In this document: in pieces, positions 17,437-26,561 of the stretch | Position numbering within the stretch: the stretch's first letter is position 1 | Layout: the number at the start of each line of letters is the position of its first letter | NCBI GenBank assembly: GCA_022822365.1 | Contig: JAJEBV010000008.1 | Span: 295,524-359,523 of the forward strand | Reading direction: 5' to 3' | DNA: 64,000 nt | DNA from: Thermoanaerobaculia bacterium | Lineage (GTDB): Bacteria > Acidobacteriota > Thermoanaerobaculia > Multivoradales > Multivoraceae | The notes under the pieces: generated by a model | The model's input: only the letters and a program-made list of their open reading frames with translations | Databases searched by the model: none | What the model was told of the DNA's origin: nothing | Translations under genes and position numbers: made by a program

Positions 17437-19464
17437 ATGATCCCGCGCCCCGAGATCCGACGGCGCCTCGCCGCCGTTGCCCTGAGCGCGGCCGCAGCCG
17501 CGGCCGCGGCCCACGCCCAGGCAGCCGCTGACCTGAGACCGGCCTCGGCCAGCGCCGCCGAAACGCAGCCCGCCGGCGAGTGGCACAACTACGCCGCTGA
17601 CAGCCACAGCAGCAAGTACTCGCCTCTCGACCAGATCGACCGGACGAACGTGCATCAGCTCGAGGTCGCCTGGCGCTGGAAGTCGATCGACTACGGGATC
17701 GCAGCCCGCCACGAGGGCGTCATTCCGCCCTTCGTGTTCCAGAACACGCCGATGATGCGCGACGGACGGGTGCTGGTCGCGACCGGCCTGGCCGCGGCCG
17801 CGCTCGACCCCGCCAGCGGCGAGATCCTGTGGACCTACGATCCGTTCGAGGACGAACAGCCACGGAACATGGGCCGCGGCGCCGTCCGCGGCGGCGTGAC
17901 CTGGAACGACGGAGACAGGCGGCGGCTCTTCTTCACCGGCAACGGCCGGCTCACCGCCCTCGACGCGGACACCGGCGCCCTCGACCCTGACTTCGGCGAC
18001 GGCGGGCGCGCCGACATGCTCGACGTCGGCAACGGCGTGACGCGCCGCCAGTACTTCTGGACCTCGGCGCCCGTCGTCTGCGGCGACGTGATCGTGGTCG
18101 GTGAATCGACGTCCGACGCCTGGTCGCGGCGGAAGAACCCGCCGGGGATGATCCGCGGCTACGACTCGCGCTCCGGAGCCCTGCGCTGGCGATTCAACAT
18201 CATCCCCGAGCCGGGCGAGTTCGGCTTCGACACCTGGGACAGCCCCGAAGCGGCCGAGGCCGGCGCCGCCAACGTCTGGACCTGGATCAGTTGCGACCAG
18301 GAGCTGGGCATGGCCTACGCGGCAACGAGCACGCCGAGCAACGACTGGTACGGCGGCCACCGCCCGGGAAAGGGCCTGTTCGCCGAGTCGATCCTCGCTC
18401 TCGACGCCGGTACCGGCGAGCGGCGCTGGCACTTCCAGGCCGTGCACCACGGACTCTGGGACTACGACTTCCCCGCCGCGCCCGTGCTCGCCGACATCGT
18501 CGTCGACGGCCGAGCCATCAAGGCGCTGGCGCAGCCTTCCAAGCAGGCGTTCCTCTACGTGTTCGACCGGGTAACCGGCGAGCCGGTCTGGCCGATCGTC
18601 GAACTGCCGGTGCCGGCGTCGGAGGTTCCCGGCGAGCAGGCCTGGCCGACCCAGCCGCACCCGACCTGGCCGCTTCCCTACGACCTCCAGGGACTGGCCA
18701 TCGACGACCTGATCGACTTCACGCCGGAACTGCGCGCCATGGCGATCGAGTACGTCTCGCAGTACCGGATCGGCCCGATCTTCCAGCCGCCGACCCTGAT
18801 GGACGGTTCCGAAGAAGCGCTACCTACGATCCAGGTGCCCGGGGCGGTCGGCGGTACGAACTGGAACGGCGCCGCACTCGACCCGGAGACGAACGTGCTC
18901 TATCTGCCGTCGGTCACCGTGCCGGCGATCCTGGGCCTGCGCCCGCCGCCAGACCCCGCGCGCTCCAACCTGCGCTACCGGGTCGACCTGAGCGAGGCCG
19001 ACGGTTACGAGTGGGCGACGCTGCCGAACGGCCTGCCGATCACCAAGCCGCCCTACGGCCGCCTGACCGCGATCGACCTGGACACCGGCGAACACCTGTG
19101 GATGGTCCCGAACGGCGACGGCCCTCGCGACCACCCCGCGCTCGCCCACCTCGACCTGCCGCCGCTTGGTCAGCAGGGTCGGGTCTCCGCCCTGGTCACG
19201 AAGACCCTGGTGTTCCTGGCCGACGGATCGGACGTCATGGTCGTCCAGCCCGAGGGCGCTGGCAGCCGCAAGTTCAGGGCTTTCGACAAGGCGACCGGCG
19301 AGGTCGTCTGGGAAACCGAACTGCCGGCCGGCGTGAGCGGCGCGCCGATGACCTACCTGCACCAGGGGCGCCAGTACATCGTGATGGCGCTCAGCGGCAC
19401 GGACTTCGAGAACGAGTTGCTGGCCCTGGCGCTGCCCGAAACCGTGGTGGCCGCGGCTCCCTGA
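17437..19464 (+). CDS. PQQ-dependent glucose/alcohol-type dehydrogenase (soluble, exported)
   Basis: This 675-residue quinoprotein has an alanine-rich signal peptide and an eight-bladed beta-propeller. Propeller features include EWHNYAADSHSSKYSPLDQI, ALDPASGEILWTYDP, RWHFQAVHHGLWDYDFPAAP (the PQQ/Ca-site region of glucose-dehydrogenase-like enzymes), GGTNWNGAALDPETNVLYLP and GQQGRVSALVTKTLVF. It lacks the five N-terminal transmembrane helices of Gcd, so it is a periplasmic form. No cytochrome c CxxCH domain is fused, so electrons must pass to a separate carrier. It sits 3 bp behind the esterase, suggesting sugar or alcohol oxidation coupled to deacetylation. Substrate uncertain. Confidence 0.88.
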   Translation: MIPRPEIRRRLAAVALSAAAAAAAAHAQAAADLRPASASAAETQPAGEWHNYAADSHSSKYSPLDQIDRTNVHQLEVAWRWKSIDYGIAARHEGVIPPFVFQNTPMMRDGRVLVATGLAAAALDPASGEILWTYDPFEDEQPRNMGRGAVRGGVTWNDGDRRRLFFTGNGRLTALDADTGALDPDFGDGGRADMLDVGNGVTRRQYFWTSAPVVCGDVIVVGESTSDAWSRRKNPPGMIRGYDSRSGALRWRFNIIPEPGEFGFDTWDSPEAAEAGAANVWTWISCDQELGMAYAATSTPSNDWYGGHRPGKGLFAESILALDAGTGERRWHFQAVHHGLWDYDFPAAPVLADIVVDGRAIKALAQPSKQAFLYVFDRVTGEPVWPIVELPVPASEVPGEQAWPTQPHPTWPLPYDLQGLAIDDLIDFTPELRAMAIEYVSQYRIGPIFQPPTLMDGSEEALPTIQVPGAVGGTNWNGAALDPETNVLYLPSVTVPAILGLRPPPDPARSNLRYRVDLSEADGYEWATLPNGLPITKPPYGRLTAIDLDTGEHLWMVPNGDGPRDHPALAHLDLPPLGQQGRVSALVTKTLVFLADGSDVMVVQPEGAGSRKFRAFDKATGEVVWETELPAGVSGAPMTYLHQGRQYIVMALSGTDFENELLALALPETVVAAAP

Positions 19465-19492
19465 CCGTCGGCAACAGGCCCCGTAACACCGG

Positions 19493-20935
19493 ATGAACCT
19501 GCGCGCCGTCTCCGGTCTGGTCGGACGGCTCCTCCTGCTGCTGGCCGGCGCGCAGTTGATCCCCTTCCTGTTCGCTATCTGGCACGGCGAGGAACGGCCC
19601 GCGGCGGCACTCGGAGGGTCGCTGATCGTCTCTGCTCTGGCCGGCGCGGCAGCCCACTGGTGGGGCAAGCCCCACGAGAAGATCTACCGGCGCGAAGCGA
19701 CCCTGGTGGTGGTCGGCGCCTACATCCTGGCCTCCTTCTTCGGCGCTCTCCCCTACGTGTTGAGCGGCGAGATCGCGGACCCGGCCTCCGCCCTGTTCGA
19801 GTCCGCCTCCGGGTTCACGACGACCGGCGCCTCGATCCTGACCGACATCGAACTGCTGAGCCCCAGCATCCTGCTCTGGCGCGGACTCACGCAGTGGCTG
19901 GGCGGTATGGGAATCCTGTTGCTGTTCGTCGCCCTGTTCCCCAGCCTGGGACCGGGCGCCCGCCTGCTCTACCGCCTGGAGGTGCCGGGGCCCACCCAGG
20001 ACATGTTCCAGCCCCAGGTCCAGAAGACGGCGAGCGTGCTGTGGCGCATCTACGTCGGCCTGACCATCGTCCTCATCCTGTTCCTGCTCGCCGGCGGCGC
20101 CACCCAGTACGAAGCGTTCTGCTACGCCTTCACGACGGTGTCGATCGGCGGCTTCGCCCCGTACAACGCGAGCGTTGCCGCCTTCGACTCCGCGTTCATC
20201 GAGTGGACGATCATCGTCTTCATGCTGATCGCGGGCATCAACTTCTCCCTGATCTTCGCGGTCCGGTCGCGGCCCAGTCAGCTCTACAAGGACGTCGAGT
20301 TTCGCGCCTACGCCTCGATCGCCGCCGTGCTGGTGGGCCTGGTCACGCTGGACCGCTGGCGCAGCACGGACCTGCCGCTCCTGGAGGCCCTCCGGGAGGC
20401 CGCGTTCAACTCCGTGTCCCTGATGACGACGACCGGCTACACGACCAGGGACTACGACTCGTGGAGCGACACGTCGCGCACCCTGCTGCTGCTCGCCATG
20501 TTCGTCGGCGGCTGCGCCGGTTCGACCGCGGGAGGCGTCAAGGTCGGCCGGCTCGTCATGACCCTCAAGATGGCGCTGCGCGAGGTCCATCTCATGTTCA
20601 ACCCGCGCCGGGTCCTGGCGCTCTGGATCGGCAAGAGGACGATCAGCGACCAGGTCGCGCGCAGCCTGGGCGGCTTCATGACGCTCTTCGCCTTCCTGTG
20701 GCTGGGAGTCGCCGCCATCCTCGCCCTCGCGGGCAACGACATGGTGACCTCGCTGTCGTCTTCGCTGGCCTGCCTGTCGAACGTCGGCCCGGCGATGGGC
20801 GCGGCCGGCCCGTCGCTCAACTACGCCTTCTTCGCCGGCTGGGAGAAGCTGCTGCTGATCTTCCTGATGTGGCTGGGCCGGCTCGAGATCGTCGCCGTCG
20901 CGGCGATCCTCCTGCCCGCATTCTGGCGCCGCTGA
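19493..20935 (+). CDS. trkH: TrkH/TrkG-type potassium transporter membrane subunit
   Basis: This 480-residue integral membrane protein has the repeated P-loop signatures of SKT transporters: ESASGFTTTGASI, TTVSIGGFAPY, LMTTTGYTTRDYDSW and LSNVGPAMGAAGPS, each with a selectivity-filter glycine. It also has WRGLTQWLGGMGILLLFVA and MFVGGCAGSTAGGVKVGR, typical of TrkH. It should conduct K+ inward with a TrkA-type regulatory subunit, which is not encoded nearby. It may follow the dehydrogenase in one transcript (28-bp gap). Its stop is only 3 bp from the convergent nitroreductase stop. Confidence 0.92.
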   Translation: MNLRAVSGLVGRLLLLLAGAQLIPFLFAIWHGEERPAAALGGSLIVSALAGAAAHWWGKPHEKIYRREATLVVVGAYILASFFGALPYVLSGEIADPASALFESASGFTTTGASILTDIELLSPSILLWRGLTQWLGGMGILLLFVALFPSLGPGARLLYRLEVPGPTQDMFQPQVQKTASVLWRIYVGLTIVLILFLLAGGATQYEAFCYAFTTVSIGGFAPYNASVAAFDSAFIEWTIIVFMLIAGINFSLIFAVRSRPSQLYKDVEFRAYASIAAVLVGLVTLDRWRSTDLPLLEALREAAFNSVSLMTTTGYTTRDYDSWSDTSRTLLLLAMFVGGCAGSTAGGVKVGRLVMTLKMALREVHLMFNPRRVLALWIGKRTISDQVARSLGGFMTLFAFLWLGVAAILALAGNDMVTSLSSSLACLSNVGPAMGAAGPSLNYAFFAGWEKLLLIFLMWLGRLEIVAVAAILLPAFWRR

Positions 20936-20938
20936 GCG

Positions 20939-21529
20939 CTATTCAACGCGGCAGACTTCTTCGAACTCCGGCCGCGGCAGGCGCCCGAACAGGCCTTCGG
21001 GATCGCCGTAGCCGATCGAGCAGAGGAAGTTCGAGCGCACCGTCGTGCCGGGGAAGAACAGCTCGTCGCACTTCGCGTTGTCGAACCCCGACATCGGACC
21101 GCAGTCGAGGCCGAGCGAGCGCGCGGCCAGCATGAAGTAGGCGCCCTGCAGGGTTGCATTCCTGAACGCCGTCACTTCGGCCAGCTCCGCGTTCGTGCGG
21201 AACATCTCGGCCATGCCCGGATTGTGGGCGAAGAGCACGTCCATCTTCTCGAAGAACGCCAGGTCGTAGCCCAGGATCGCGGTCGCCGGCGCCTGCCGGA
21301 TCTTGTCCTGGTTGCCCGGCATGGCGATCGAAGCCAGCCGCTCCTTCGCTTCGTCGCTCACGGTGAAGACGACCCGCTGCGGCCAGCAGTTCGCGCTCGT
21401 CGGCCCCCACTTCATCAGGTCGTGGAGTTCCCGCAGGGTCTCCCGCGGCACGTCGCGCGGCAACCACCTGTTCTGGCTGCGGGCGTCCCGGAACAGGACG
21501 TCCATCGCTTCTTCGTCGATCCTTCGCAT
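20939..21529 (-). CDS. rutE: RutE/HadB-like nitroreductase-family (malonic semialdehyde reductase-type) protein
   Basis: At 196 residues the protein equals RutE of E. coli in length and shares the flavoreductase pattern: SQNRWLPRDVPRETLRELHD, MKWGPTSANCWPQRVVF, AFRNATLQGAYFMLAARSLG, CGPMSGFDN and NFLCSIGYGD. It should bind FMN and use NAD(P)H. RutE reduces malonic semialdehyde in pyrimidine catabolism, but no other rut gene is in the window, so a general aldehyde or nitro substrate is equally likely. GGAGG lies 6-10 bp before the ATG. Confidence 0.8.
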   Translation of the reverse strand: MRRIDEEAMDVLFRDARSQNRWLPRDVPRETLRELHDLMKWGPTSANCWPQRVVFTVSDEAKERLASIAMPGNQDKIRQAPATAILGYDLAFFEKMDVLFAHNPGMAEMFRTNAELAEVTAFRNATLQGAYFMLAARSLGLDCGPMSGFDNAKCDELFFPGTTVRSNFLCSIGYGDPEGLFGRLPRPEFEEVCRVE

Positions 21530-21589
21530 GGCGTTCCTCCGGCGGCGGATGATAGCCGCCGCCGTGGCTCTGTGCGTGCGGGCTTGCCG

Positions 21590-23161
21590 TCAGTCCGTCG
21601 CCGGCACGCGCCGGAACAGCGACCCGACATGGGCCGCGGGCAGCGGCTTCGTCGCCAGCGACACAGCCGCGGTGCAACCCATCGCGAACAGTCCGGCCAG
21701 CGCCGCGCAGGAGGTCGGGTTCGGCGCTTCACCGTGCAGCCACGAGAACACCGGGTGCAGGAAGCTGCCCTCGAACCAGGCCGGATCGATGACGCCGGTG
21801 TGCAGGATCAGGAACGAACTCAAGCCCACGATCAACCCCGTGTAGGCGCCGGTGCGCGTCACGCCGCTCCACAGCGCGCCGAGCACCAGCGGACCCGCGA
21901 AGGCCGCCATCATGCCGCCGTTCCCGGTCCAGACCAGGATGGCGATGTTCATGTCCATCAGCATCCAGGCCATCGTCACGCAGACGACCATGACGCCCAC
22001 CGTCGCCCAGCGGCTGATGACCAGCACCCGCCGGTCGAGCTGCTCCTCGCTCAGGTGCGAGTGGAAGCGCGGCGCGATCGTCCGCCGGTAGAGATCGTTC
22101 GCCACGATCTGGGACGACGAAACGACCAGCCCGTCCGCCGTCGACATGACCGCCGACAGGATGCCGACACCGATGAGCGCGGCCAGCCAGGCCGGGAAGA
22201 GCTCGATGAACAGCGCAGGCAGCGCCTCGTTCGGCGTCGATCCCTCTTCGTACAGGCGGCCGCCGAGCACCGCCCGGGCCAGCGCGCCGCCGAGGCCCAG
22301 CATGCCCAGGGTGACGCCGAAGACGGAAGCGAAACGCAGGAAGGTGAAGCGCGACTTGCCCGTCTTGAGCGCCCAGATCTTGTTGCCGATGTGCGGCAGC
22401 AGTCCGAGGGGGATGTGGGCGAGCAGCACCGCCATCTGCGACCACCAGGAGTGGTAGAGCGGCGTCGAGCGGTTGATCCAGCCGACCTGGTTCGGGTCCT
22501 GTCCGCGAATGTTCGAGATGACCGTGCCGAAGCCACCGTCCAGGCCGGCGCCGAAGAGGAACAGGAGGACGACCAGCACGCCGATCAGCAGCATCAGGAA
22601 GCCCTGCACGCCGTCGGTGAGGATGTCCGCGTGGGCGCCGCCCAGCGACACGTAGACCATCAGCACGACGGCCGTGATCCCCAGCGCCCAGGCCGGCGAC
22701 AGGCCGAGCATCGTCTCGAACATGACCAGGCCCGACAGAAGCTGGCCCGCCAGGTAGAAGAACAGGAGCAGGGACGCCACGGTCACGATCACGCGGATGC
22801 CGTCCGACTGGTAGCGGTCGCCCAGGAACTCCGGGATCGAACGCGAACCGAACCGCTCGCCCACGTTCGCCACCAGGCGCATGCAGATCAGCACGCCGAG
22901 ATAGACGCCCGCCGGGTAGAGGACCGCGGACAGCAACGCCGCCGTGCCGTGTTCGTAGGCGAGCCCCGGGAACCCCAGGAACGTCGCGCCGCTCGCGGTC
23001 GTTGCGGCGAATGCGAGGGCGAGGAAGAAAGGGCCGTAGGCGGCCCGAGCCGTCGCGAAGTCGTCGGCGCCATGAACCCGGTTTCGCCCGATCAGCCCGA
23101 AGGCCAGCATGCCGCCCATGTAGACGGCCAGGAACAGCCAGGACCAGACGATCAAGCTCAT
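21590..23161 (-). CDS. Sodium:solute symporter (SSS) family transporter
   Basis: This 523-residue protein has about 13 predicted transmembrane helices and SSS motifs: ATTASGATFLGFPGLAYEHG in the helix-1/2 region, GVYLGVLICMRLVANVGE, RSIPEFLGDRYQSDGI, LGGAHADILTDGVQGFLML and VGILSAVMSTADGLVVSSSQ, the conserved SSS signature with sodium-site serines. The length and pattern are closest to pantothenate/proline-type permeases, but the solute cannot be named. The gene is monocistronic and runs toward the rutE-like gene. The intergenic stretch upstream contains the sigma-54-like site of the divergent neighbour. Confidence 0.88.
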   Translation of the reverse strand: MSLIVWSWLFLAVYMGGMLAFGLIGRNRVHGADDFATARAAYGPFFLALAFAATTASGATFLGFPGLAYEHGTAALLSAVLYPAGVYLGVLICMRLVANVGERFGSRSIPEFLGDRYQSDGIRVIVTVASLLLFFYLAGQLLSGLVMFETMLGLSPAWALGITAVVLMVYVSLGGAHADILTDGVQGFLMLLIGVLVVLLFLFGAGLDGGFGTVISNIRGQDPNQVGWINRSTPLYHSWWSQMAVLLAHIPLGLLPHIGNKIWALKTGKSRFTFLRFASVFGVTLGMLGLGGALARAVLGGRLYEEGSTPNEALPALFIELFPAWLAALIGVGILSAVMSTADGLVVSSSQIVANDLYRRTIAPRFHSHLSEEQLDRRVLVISRWATVGVMVVCVTMAWMLMDMNIAILVWTGNGGMMAAFAGPLVLGALWSGVTRTGAYTGLIVGLSSFLILHTGVIDPAWFEGSFLHPVFSWLHGEAPNPTSCAALAGLFAMGCTAAVSLATKPLPAAHVGSLFRRVPATD

Positions 23162-23257
23162 TGGGAACGGCTGACCGTATCACCGGCCTGCCACCCGGGG
23201 GCGCGCGGACTCGCTGCACGTTTGAACCAGTCCGTGCGCCCGTCAGTCGAAGCGCGG

Positions 23258-23274
23258 TTGGCACGAAACTGGCA
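23258..23274 (+). promoter_or_regulatory. Sigma-54-type promoter candidate
   Basis: TTGGCACGaaacTGGCA has the -24 element TTGGCACG intact and GC of the -12 exactly 10 bp after the GG; the -12 reads TGGC rather than TTGC. The predicted start, near 23285, gives a 60-nt leader before the ATG at 23344. Confidence 0.5.
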
Positions 23275-23343
23275 AACGAAACCGGTCACGGCCGTCCGCC
23301 GTACTGCCAGGTACGCAAGTCGACAACCCGGAGGTCATCTCCC

Positions 23344-24177
23344 ATGCGTCACGCCACCATCTTCCGAGCCGCCGTCGTTGCCCTGTTGTTCTTCACCCTG
23401 CCGGCCTTCGCCGTGGCCGAAACGGTCCGTATCCCGGCCGGCACGACGGTCTACTGCGTCCTCGACGAGAGCCTCTCCACGAAGAAGAAGTCGAGCAACT
23501 TCGTCCGGCTGGGAGACCGCGTTCGCGCCAAGGTCGCCGAGGATGTCGTGATCGACGGCCGCGTCGTCATCGAAGCGGGCACCGTGGTCTGGTCCGAAGT
23601 CAGCAAGGCCCGGCGGGCCAAGGTCGCCGGCATCCGTGGTCGACTCGAGGTCGAAGCCAACACAGTCGCCGCGGTGGACGACACGTCGATCCGCCTCGCC
23701 GGCGGCTACGACCGCTCCGGCAGGGGCCGCTTCGTGACCGCCGCGGTCCTGGCCAAGGTCATCGCCTGGCCGTTCATCCTGATCAAGGGCAAGCAGGCGC
23801 ACTTGAGCCGCGGCGTCATCTTCGACGCCCAGACCGCGGCCCCGGCTGAAGTGGACGTCGTGGCGCCCCGGGATCTCCCCGTTCTCCGCGCCGACATCCC
23901 CGGATTCGAAGTCAGCATCCCGTACGACAGCATCGACCCCGAGGTCCGCCTCGCCACCCTGCCTCTCCAGTTCTACGGACTGGAAGCCGAAACCGACGAG
24001 GCCCACGTCACCGCCGTCAACGGCCAAGAGGTCCGACGGATCGAGATCTACATCTTCGACGGGATGGGCGAGGTCGACTTCCAGGAACTGGCCGAACACT
24101 TCCGCCTCGGAATGAACCGGTTCACCGTCACGGCGGAAGGCCAGAGCGTGGACGTGCTGCTGGAGTTCGAGTTCTAG
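23344..24177 (+). CDS. Exported protein of unknown function
   Basis: This 277-residue protein has a signal peptide (TIFRAAVVALLFFTLPAFAVA). Its N-terminal half, with RIPAGTTVYCVLDESLSTKK, LGDRVRAKVAEDVVIDGRVV and IEAGTVVWSEVSKARRAKVAG, reads like an OmpA/TrbI-type SH3-like barrel used in envelope proteins with adjustable exported inhibitors. Residues 138-147 (AKVIAWPFIL) could be a membrane-associated segment. No enzyme motif is seen. GGAGG upstream of ATG 23344 and the signal peptide fix the start. The preceding sigma-54-like site suggests conditional expression. Confidence 0.7.
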   Translation: MRHATIFRAAVVALLFFTLPAFAVAETVRIPAGTTVYCVLDESLSTKKKSSNFVRLGDRVRAKVAEDVVIDGRVVIEAGTVVWSEVSKARRAKVAGIRGRLEVEANTVAAVDDTSIRLAGGYDRSGRGRFVTAAVLAKVIAWPFILIKGKQAHLSRGVIFDAQTAAPAEVDVVAPRDLPVLRADIPGFEVSIPYDSIDPEVRLATLPLQFYGLEAETDEAHVTAVNGQEVRRIEIYIFDGMGEVDFQELAEHFRLGMNRFTVTAEGQSVDVLLEFEF

Positions 24178-24202
24178 AGACAGAGCCGCCAGCCGGCTCC
24201 GC

Positions 24203-24208
24203 TACTGT
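24203..24208 (+). promoter_or_regulatory. -10-like hexamer consistent with a leaderless start
   Basis: TACTGT ends 6 nt before the ATG of the S9 peptidase and there is no ribosome site, so transcription may begin at the start codon itself. No good -35 is visible. Confidence 0.3.
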
Positions 24209-24214
24209 TCGGGG

Positions 24215-26428
24215 ATGCTCAACATCTTCCGCCGTCGGGCCCCAGGCACGTTCGTTCTCCTCGTCCTTCTCGCCCTCCACCCCGCAGCCGCGCAGAAGGA
24301 GCCCCTGGAGGTCCACCACATCTACGGGCCGGAGGCGCTCGACTTCTCGCCCGAGCTGCCGCGGCTCCGATGGCTGCCCGGCAGCGAGGAGTACCTGTCG
24401 GGAGAGGACGGCGAGGATGGCTGGTCCTGGACCGCCGTCGACGCGGCGTCGGGCGATAGCCGCCCGTTCTACAACCCGGGGCCCCTGGCAACCGCACTCC
24501 GGGAGCGACTGGACCTGAGCGCTGAGGACGCGGCGTCTCGGGCGCGGCCCGGGTCGCTTCGGCTGTCGCCGGCCGCGGACCGCCTGTTGCTCGACCTCGC
24601 CTCGGACCTCTTCGTCTGGAGTTTCGACGACGAAACGCTCACCCGGCTCACCCGGGGTCCGGAGACCGAGGAGCTCGCCAGCTTCTCGCCGAACGGCCGC
24701 CGTGTCGCCTTCGTCCGCGACGCGGACCTGTACGTCGTGGACCTGGGAGGCAACGAGCTTCGCCTGACCACTGGCGGCGGCGAGAACACGCTCAACGGCA
24801 AGCTCGACTGGGTCTACCAGGAGGAGATCTACGGCCGCGGCAACTACCAGGCCCATTGGTGGAGCCCCGACGGCCGCCGCCTCGCCTTCCTGCAGAGCGA
24901 CGAGCGGGACGTCCCCCGCTTCACGGTGGTCGACCACATTCCCTTCCGGCCGCCACTCGAGGTCTACCCTTACCCCAAGGCGGGCGACCCGAACCCCCGC
25001 GTTCGGCTCGGAGTCGCCAAGGCCAGCGGCGGAGGCATCACCTGGATCGACCCGGGCCTCTACGGACACGCCGAGATCCTGATCGTCAACGTCACGTTCT
25101 CGCCCGACGGCGATGTCTGGTACCAGGTACAGGATCGCAAACAGACGTTCCTCGACCTCCACCGGGCCGATCCCGACACCGGCAAATCGGAGCGCGTTCT
25201 GCGCGAGGAGTCCCACGCCTGGGTCAACGTGCTCGGCCCGCCGCACTTCCTCCAGGACGGCGGCTTCCTCTGGTTCAGCGAACGGACCGGATTCCAGCAC
25301 CTCTACCGCTACGACCGGGACGGCAAGCTCGCCAGGACCCTGACCGACGGTCGCTGGGAGGTTCGTTCGCTCAACGCCGTGGACGAAGAAGCCGGGTTCG
25401 CCTATGTCTCGGGCACCTACCGCTCGGCGCTCGGCGCCGACGTGCTGCGCGTGTCGCTCGACGGTTCTGCTCCGGCCCTCCTGACCGAAGCGCGCGGCAG
25501 CCATCGCGCCAGCTTCCCGGAGGACGGGTCGATCGAGCACTGGATCGCCACCTCGAGCGACCTCCACACGCCGACCACGATGACGCTGCGAAGCGCCAGC
25601 GGCGAGACTGTCCGCGACCTCGGCGGCGGCGACGTGCCGGACCTCGAGCGGTTCGACATCTCGCAGCCCGAACTCCTGACCATCACGACCAGCGACGGCG
25701 TCGACCTGGCGGCGATGCTGATCCGGCCGCACGGCTTCGATCCCGACCGGGTCTACCCGGCCTGGGTTCACGTCTACGGCGGGCCCCACGCCCAGCAGGT
25801 CCGCGACGGCTGGCAGGGGTCCCGCGGCATGTGGTTCCAATACCTGGCGCAGCAGGGAATCGTCGTTCTCGTCGTCGACAACCGGATCGCTTCGGGCAAG
25901 GGCGTCGAGTCGACCTGGCCGGTGTACCGGAACTTCGGCGAGCAGGAACTGATCGACCTGGTCGAAGCCGTCGACTGGCTCGGCGCGAAGCCGTGGGTCG
26001 ACGGGGAGCGGATCGGTCTCGACGGCTGGAGCTTCGGCGGCTACATGACGCTCTTCGCGCTGACCCGCTCCGATCGCTTCCGCGCCGGCATCGCCGGCGG
26101 CAGCGTCGTCGACTGGCGCGCCTACGACTCGATCTACACCGAGCGCTACATGTCGACGCCGGACGACAACCCCGACGGCTACGAGCGCACTTCGGTGCTC
26201 GAGTCGGCCGGGGATCTCCACGGCGACCTGCTGATCATCCACGGCACGATGGACGACAACGTCCACATGCAGAACACGCTGCAGATGGCCTGGAAGCTCC
26301 AGAAGGCCGGCAAGCCCTTCGAGATGATGCTCTACCCCAAGTCACGCCACGGCGTGACCGATCCCGACCTCTCGCTCCACCTGCGCGAGACGATGGCCCG
26401 CTTCATCCTGAAGACAATCGAGCCCTAG
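24215..26428 (+). CDS. Exported S9 family dipeptidyl-peptidase IV-like peptidase
   Basis: This 737-residue enzyme has a signal peptide ending near AAAQ, an N-terminal beta-propeller (about 80-490; repeated SPNGRRVAFV, SPDGRRLAFLQS, SPDGDVWY) and a C-terminal alpha/beta-hydrolase domain. The triad is visible: Ser606 in DGWSFGGYMTLFAL, Asp680 in HGTMDDNVHMQN and His712 in SRHGVTD. The DWVYQEEIYGR segment supplies the twin glutamates that bind the peptide N-terminus in DPP-IV enzymes. It should release N-terminal dipeptides in the periplasm for protein scavenging. No ribosome site precedes the ATG; see the -10 entry. Confidence 0.92.
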   Translation: MLNIFRRRAPGTFVLLVLLALHPAAAQKEPLEVHHIYGPEALDFSPELPRLRWLPGSEEYLSGEDGEDGWSWTAVDAASGDSRPFYNPGPLATALRERLDLSAEDAASRARPGSLRLSPAADRLLLDLASDLFVWSFDDETLTRLTRGPETEELASFSPNGRRVAFVRDADLYVVDLGGNELRLTTGGGENTLNGKLDWVYQEEIYGRGNYQAHWWSPDGRRLAFLQSDERDVPRFTVVDHIPFRPPLEVYPYPKAGDPNPRVRLGVAKASGGGITWIDPGLYGHAEILIVNVTFSPDGDVWYQVQDRKQTFLDLHRADPDTGKSERVLREESHAWVNVLGPPHFLQDGGFLWFSERTGFQHLYRYDRDGKLARTLTDGRWEVRSLNAVDEEAGFAYVSGTYRSALGADVLRVSLDGSAPALLTEARGSHRASFPEDGSIEHWIATSSDLHTPTTMTLRSASGETVRDLGGGDVPDLERFDISQPELLTITTSDGVDLAAMLIRPHGFDPDRVYPAWVHVYGGPHAQQVRDGWQGSRGMWFQYLAQQGIVVLVVDNRIASGKGVESTWPVYRNFGEQELIDLVEAVDWLGAKPWVDGERIGLDGWSFGGYMTLFALTRSDRFRAGIAGGSVVDWRAYDSIYTERYMSTPDDNPDGYERTSVLESAGDLHGDLLIIHGTMDDNVHMQNTLQMAWKLQKAGKPFEMMLYPKSRHGVTDPDLSLHLRETMARFILKTIEP

Positions 26429-26430
26429 GA

Positions 26431-26561
26431 GCCTGGCGCAGTTGAACTGGCCGCTTACTGGGTGCGCGGGTCTTCTGACCCGCTGCCGCCGCAGGCGGCC
26501 AGAGGAACGCGCCGGCCGTCAGGCCGGCTCCACTTGGGCAGCCAGTTCAACTCCGCCAGGC
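26431..26561. repeat. 131-bp element with 21-bp terminal inverted repeats and inner hairpins
   Basis: The arms 26431-26451 and 26541-26561 are inverted copies with one mismatch in 21 bp. Between them lie three GC-rich palindromes: GCGGGTcttctgACCCGC, GCCGCcgcaGGCGGC and GCCGGCCgtcaGGCCGGC (26511-26528). The last matches the palindrome of the dispersed repeat. The element separates two convergent genes; its right arm covers the last codons of the minus-strand gene. It could serve as a bidirectional terminator or be a small mobile-like element. Confidence 0.7.
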
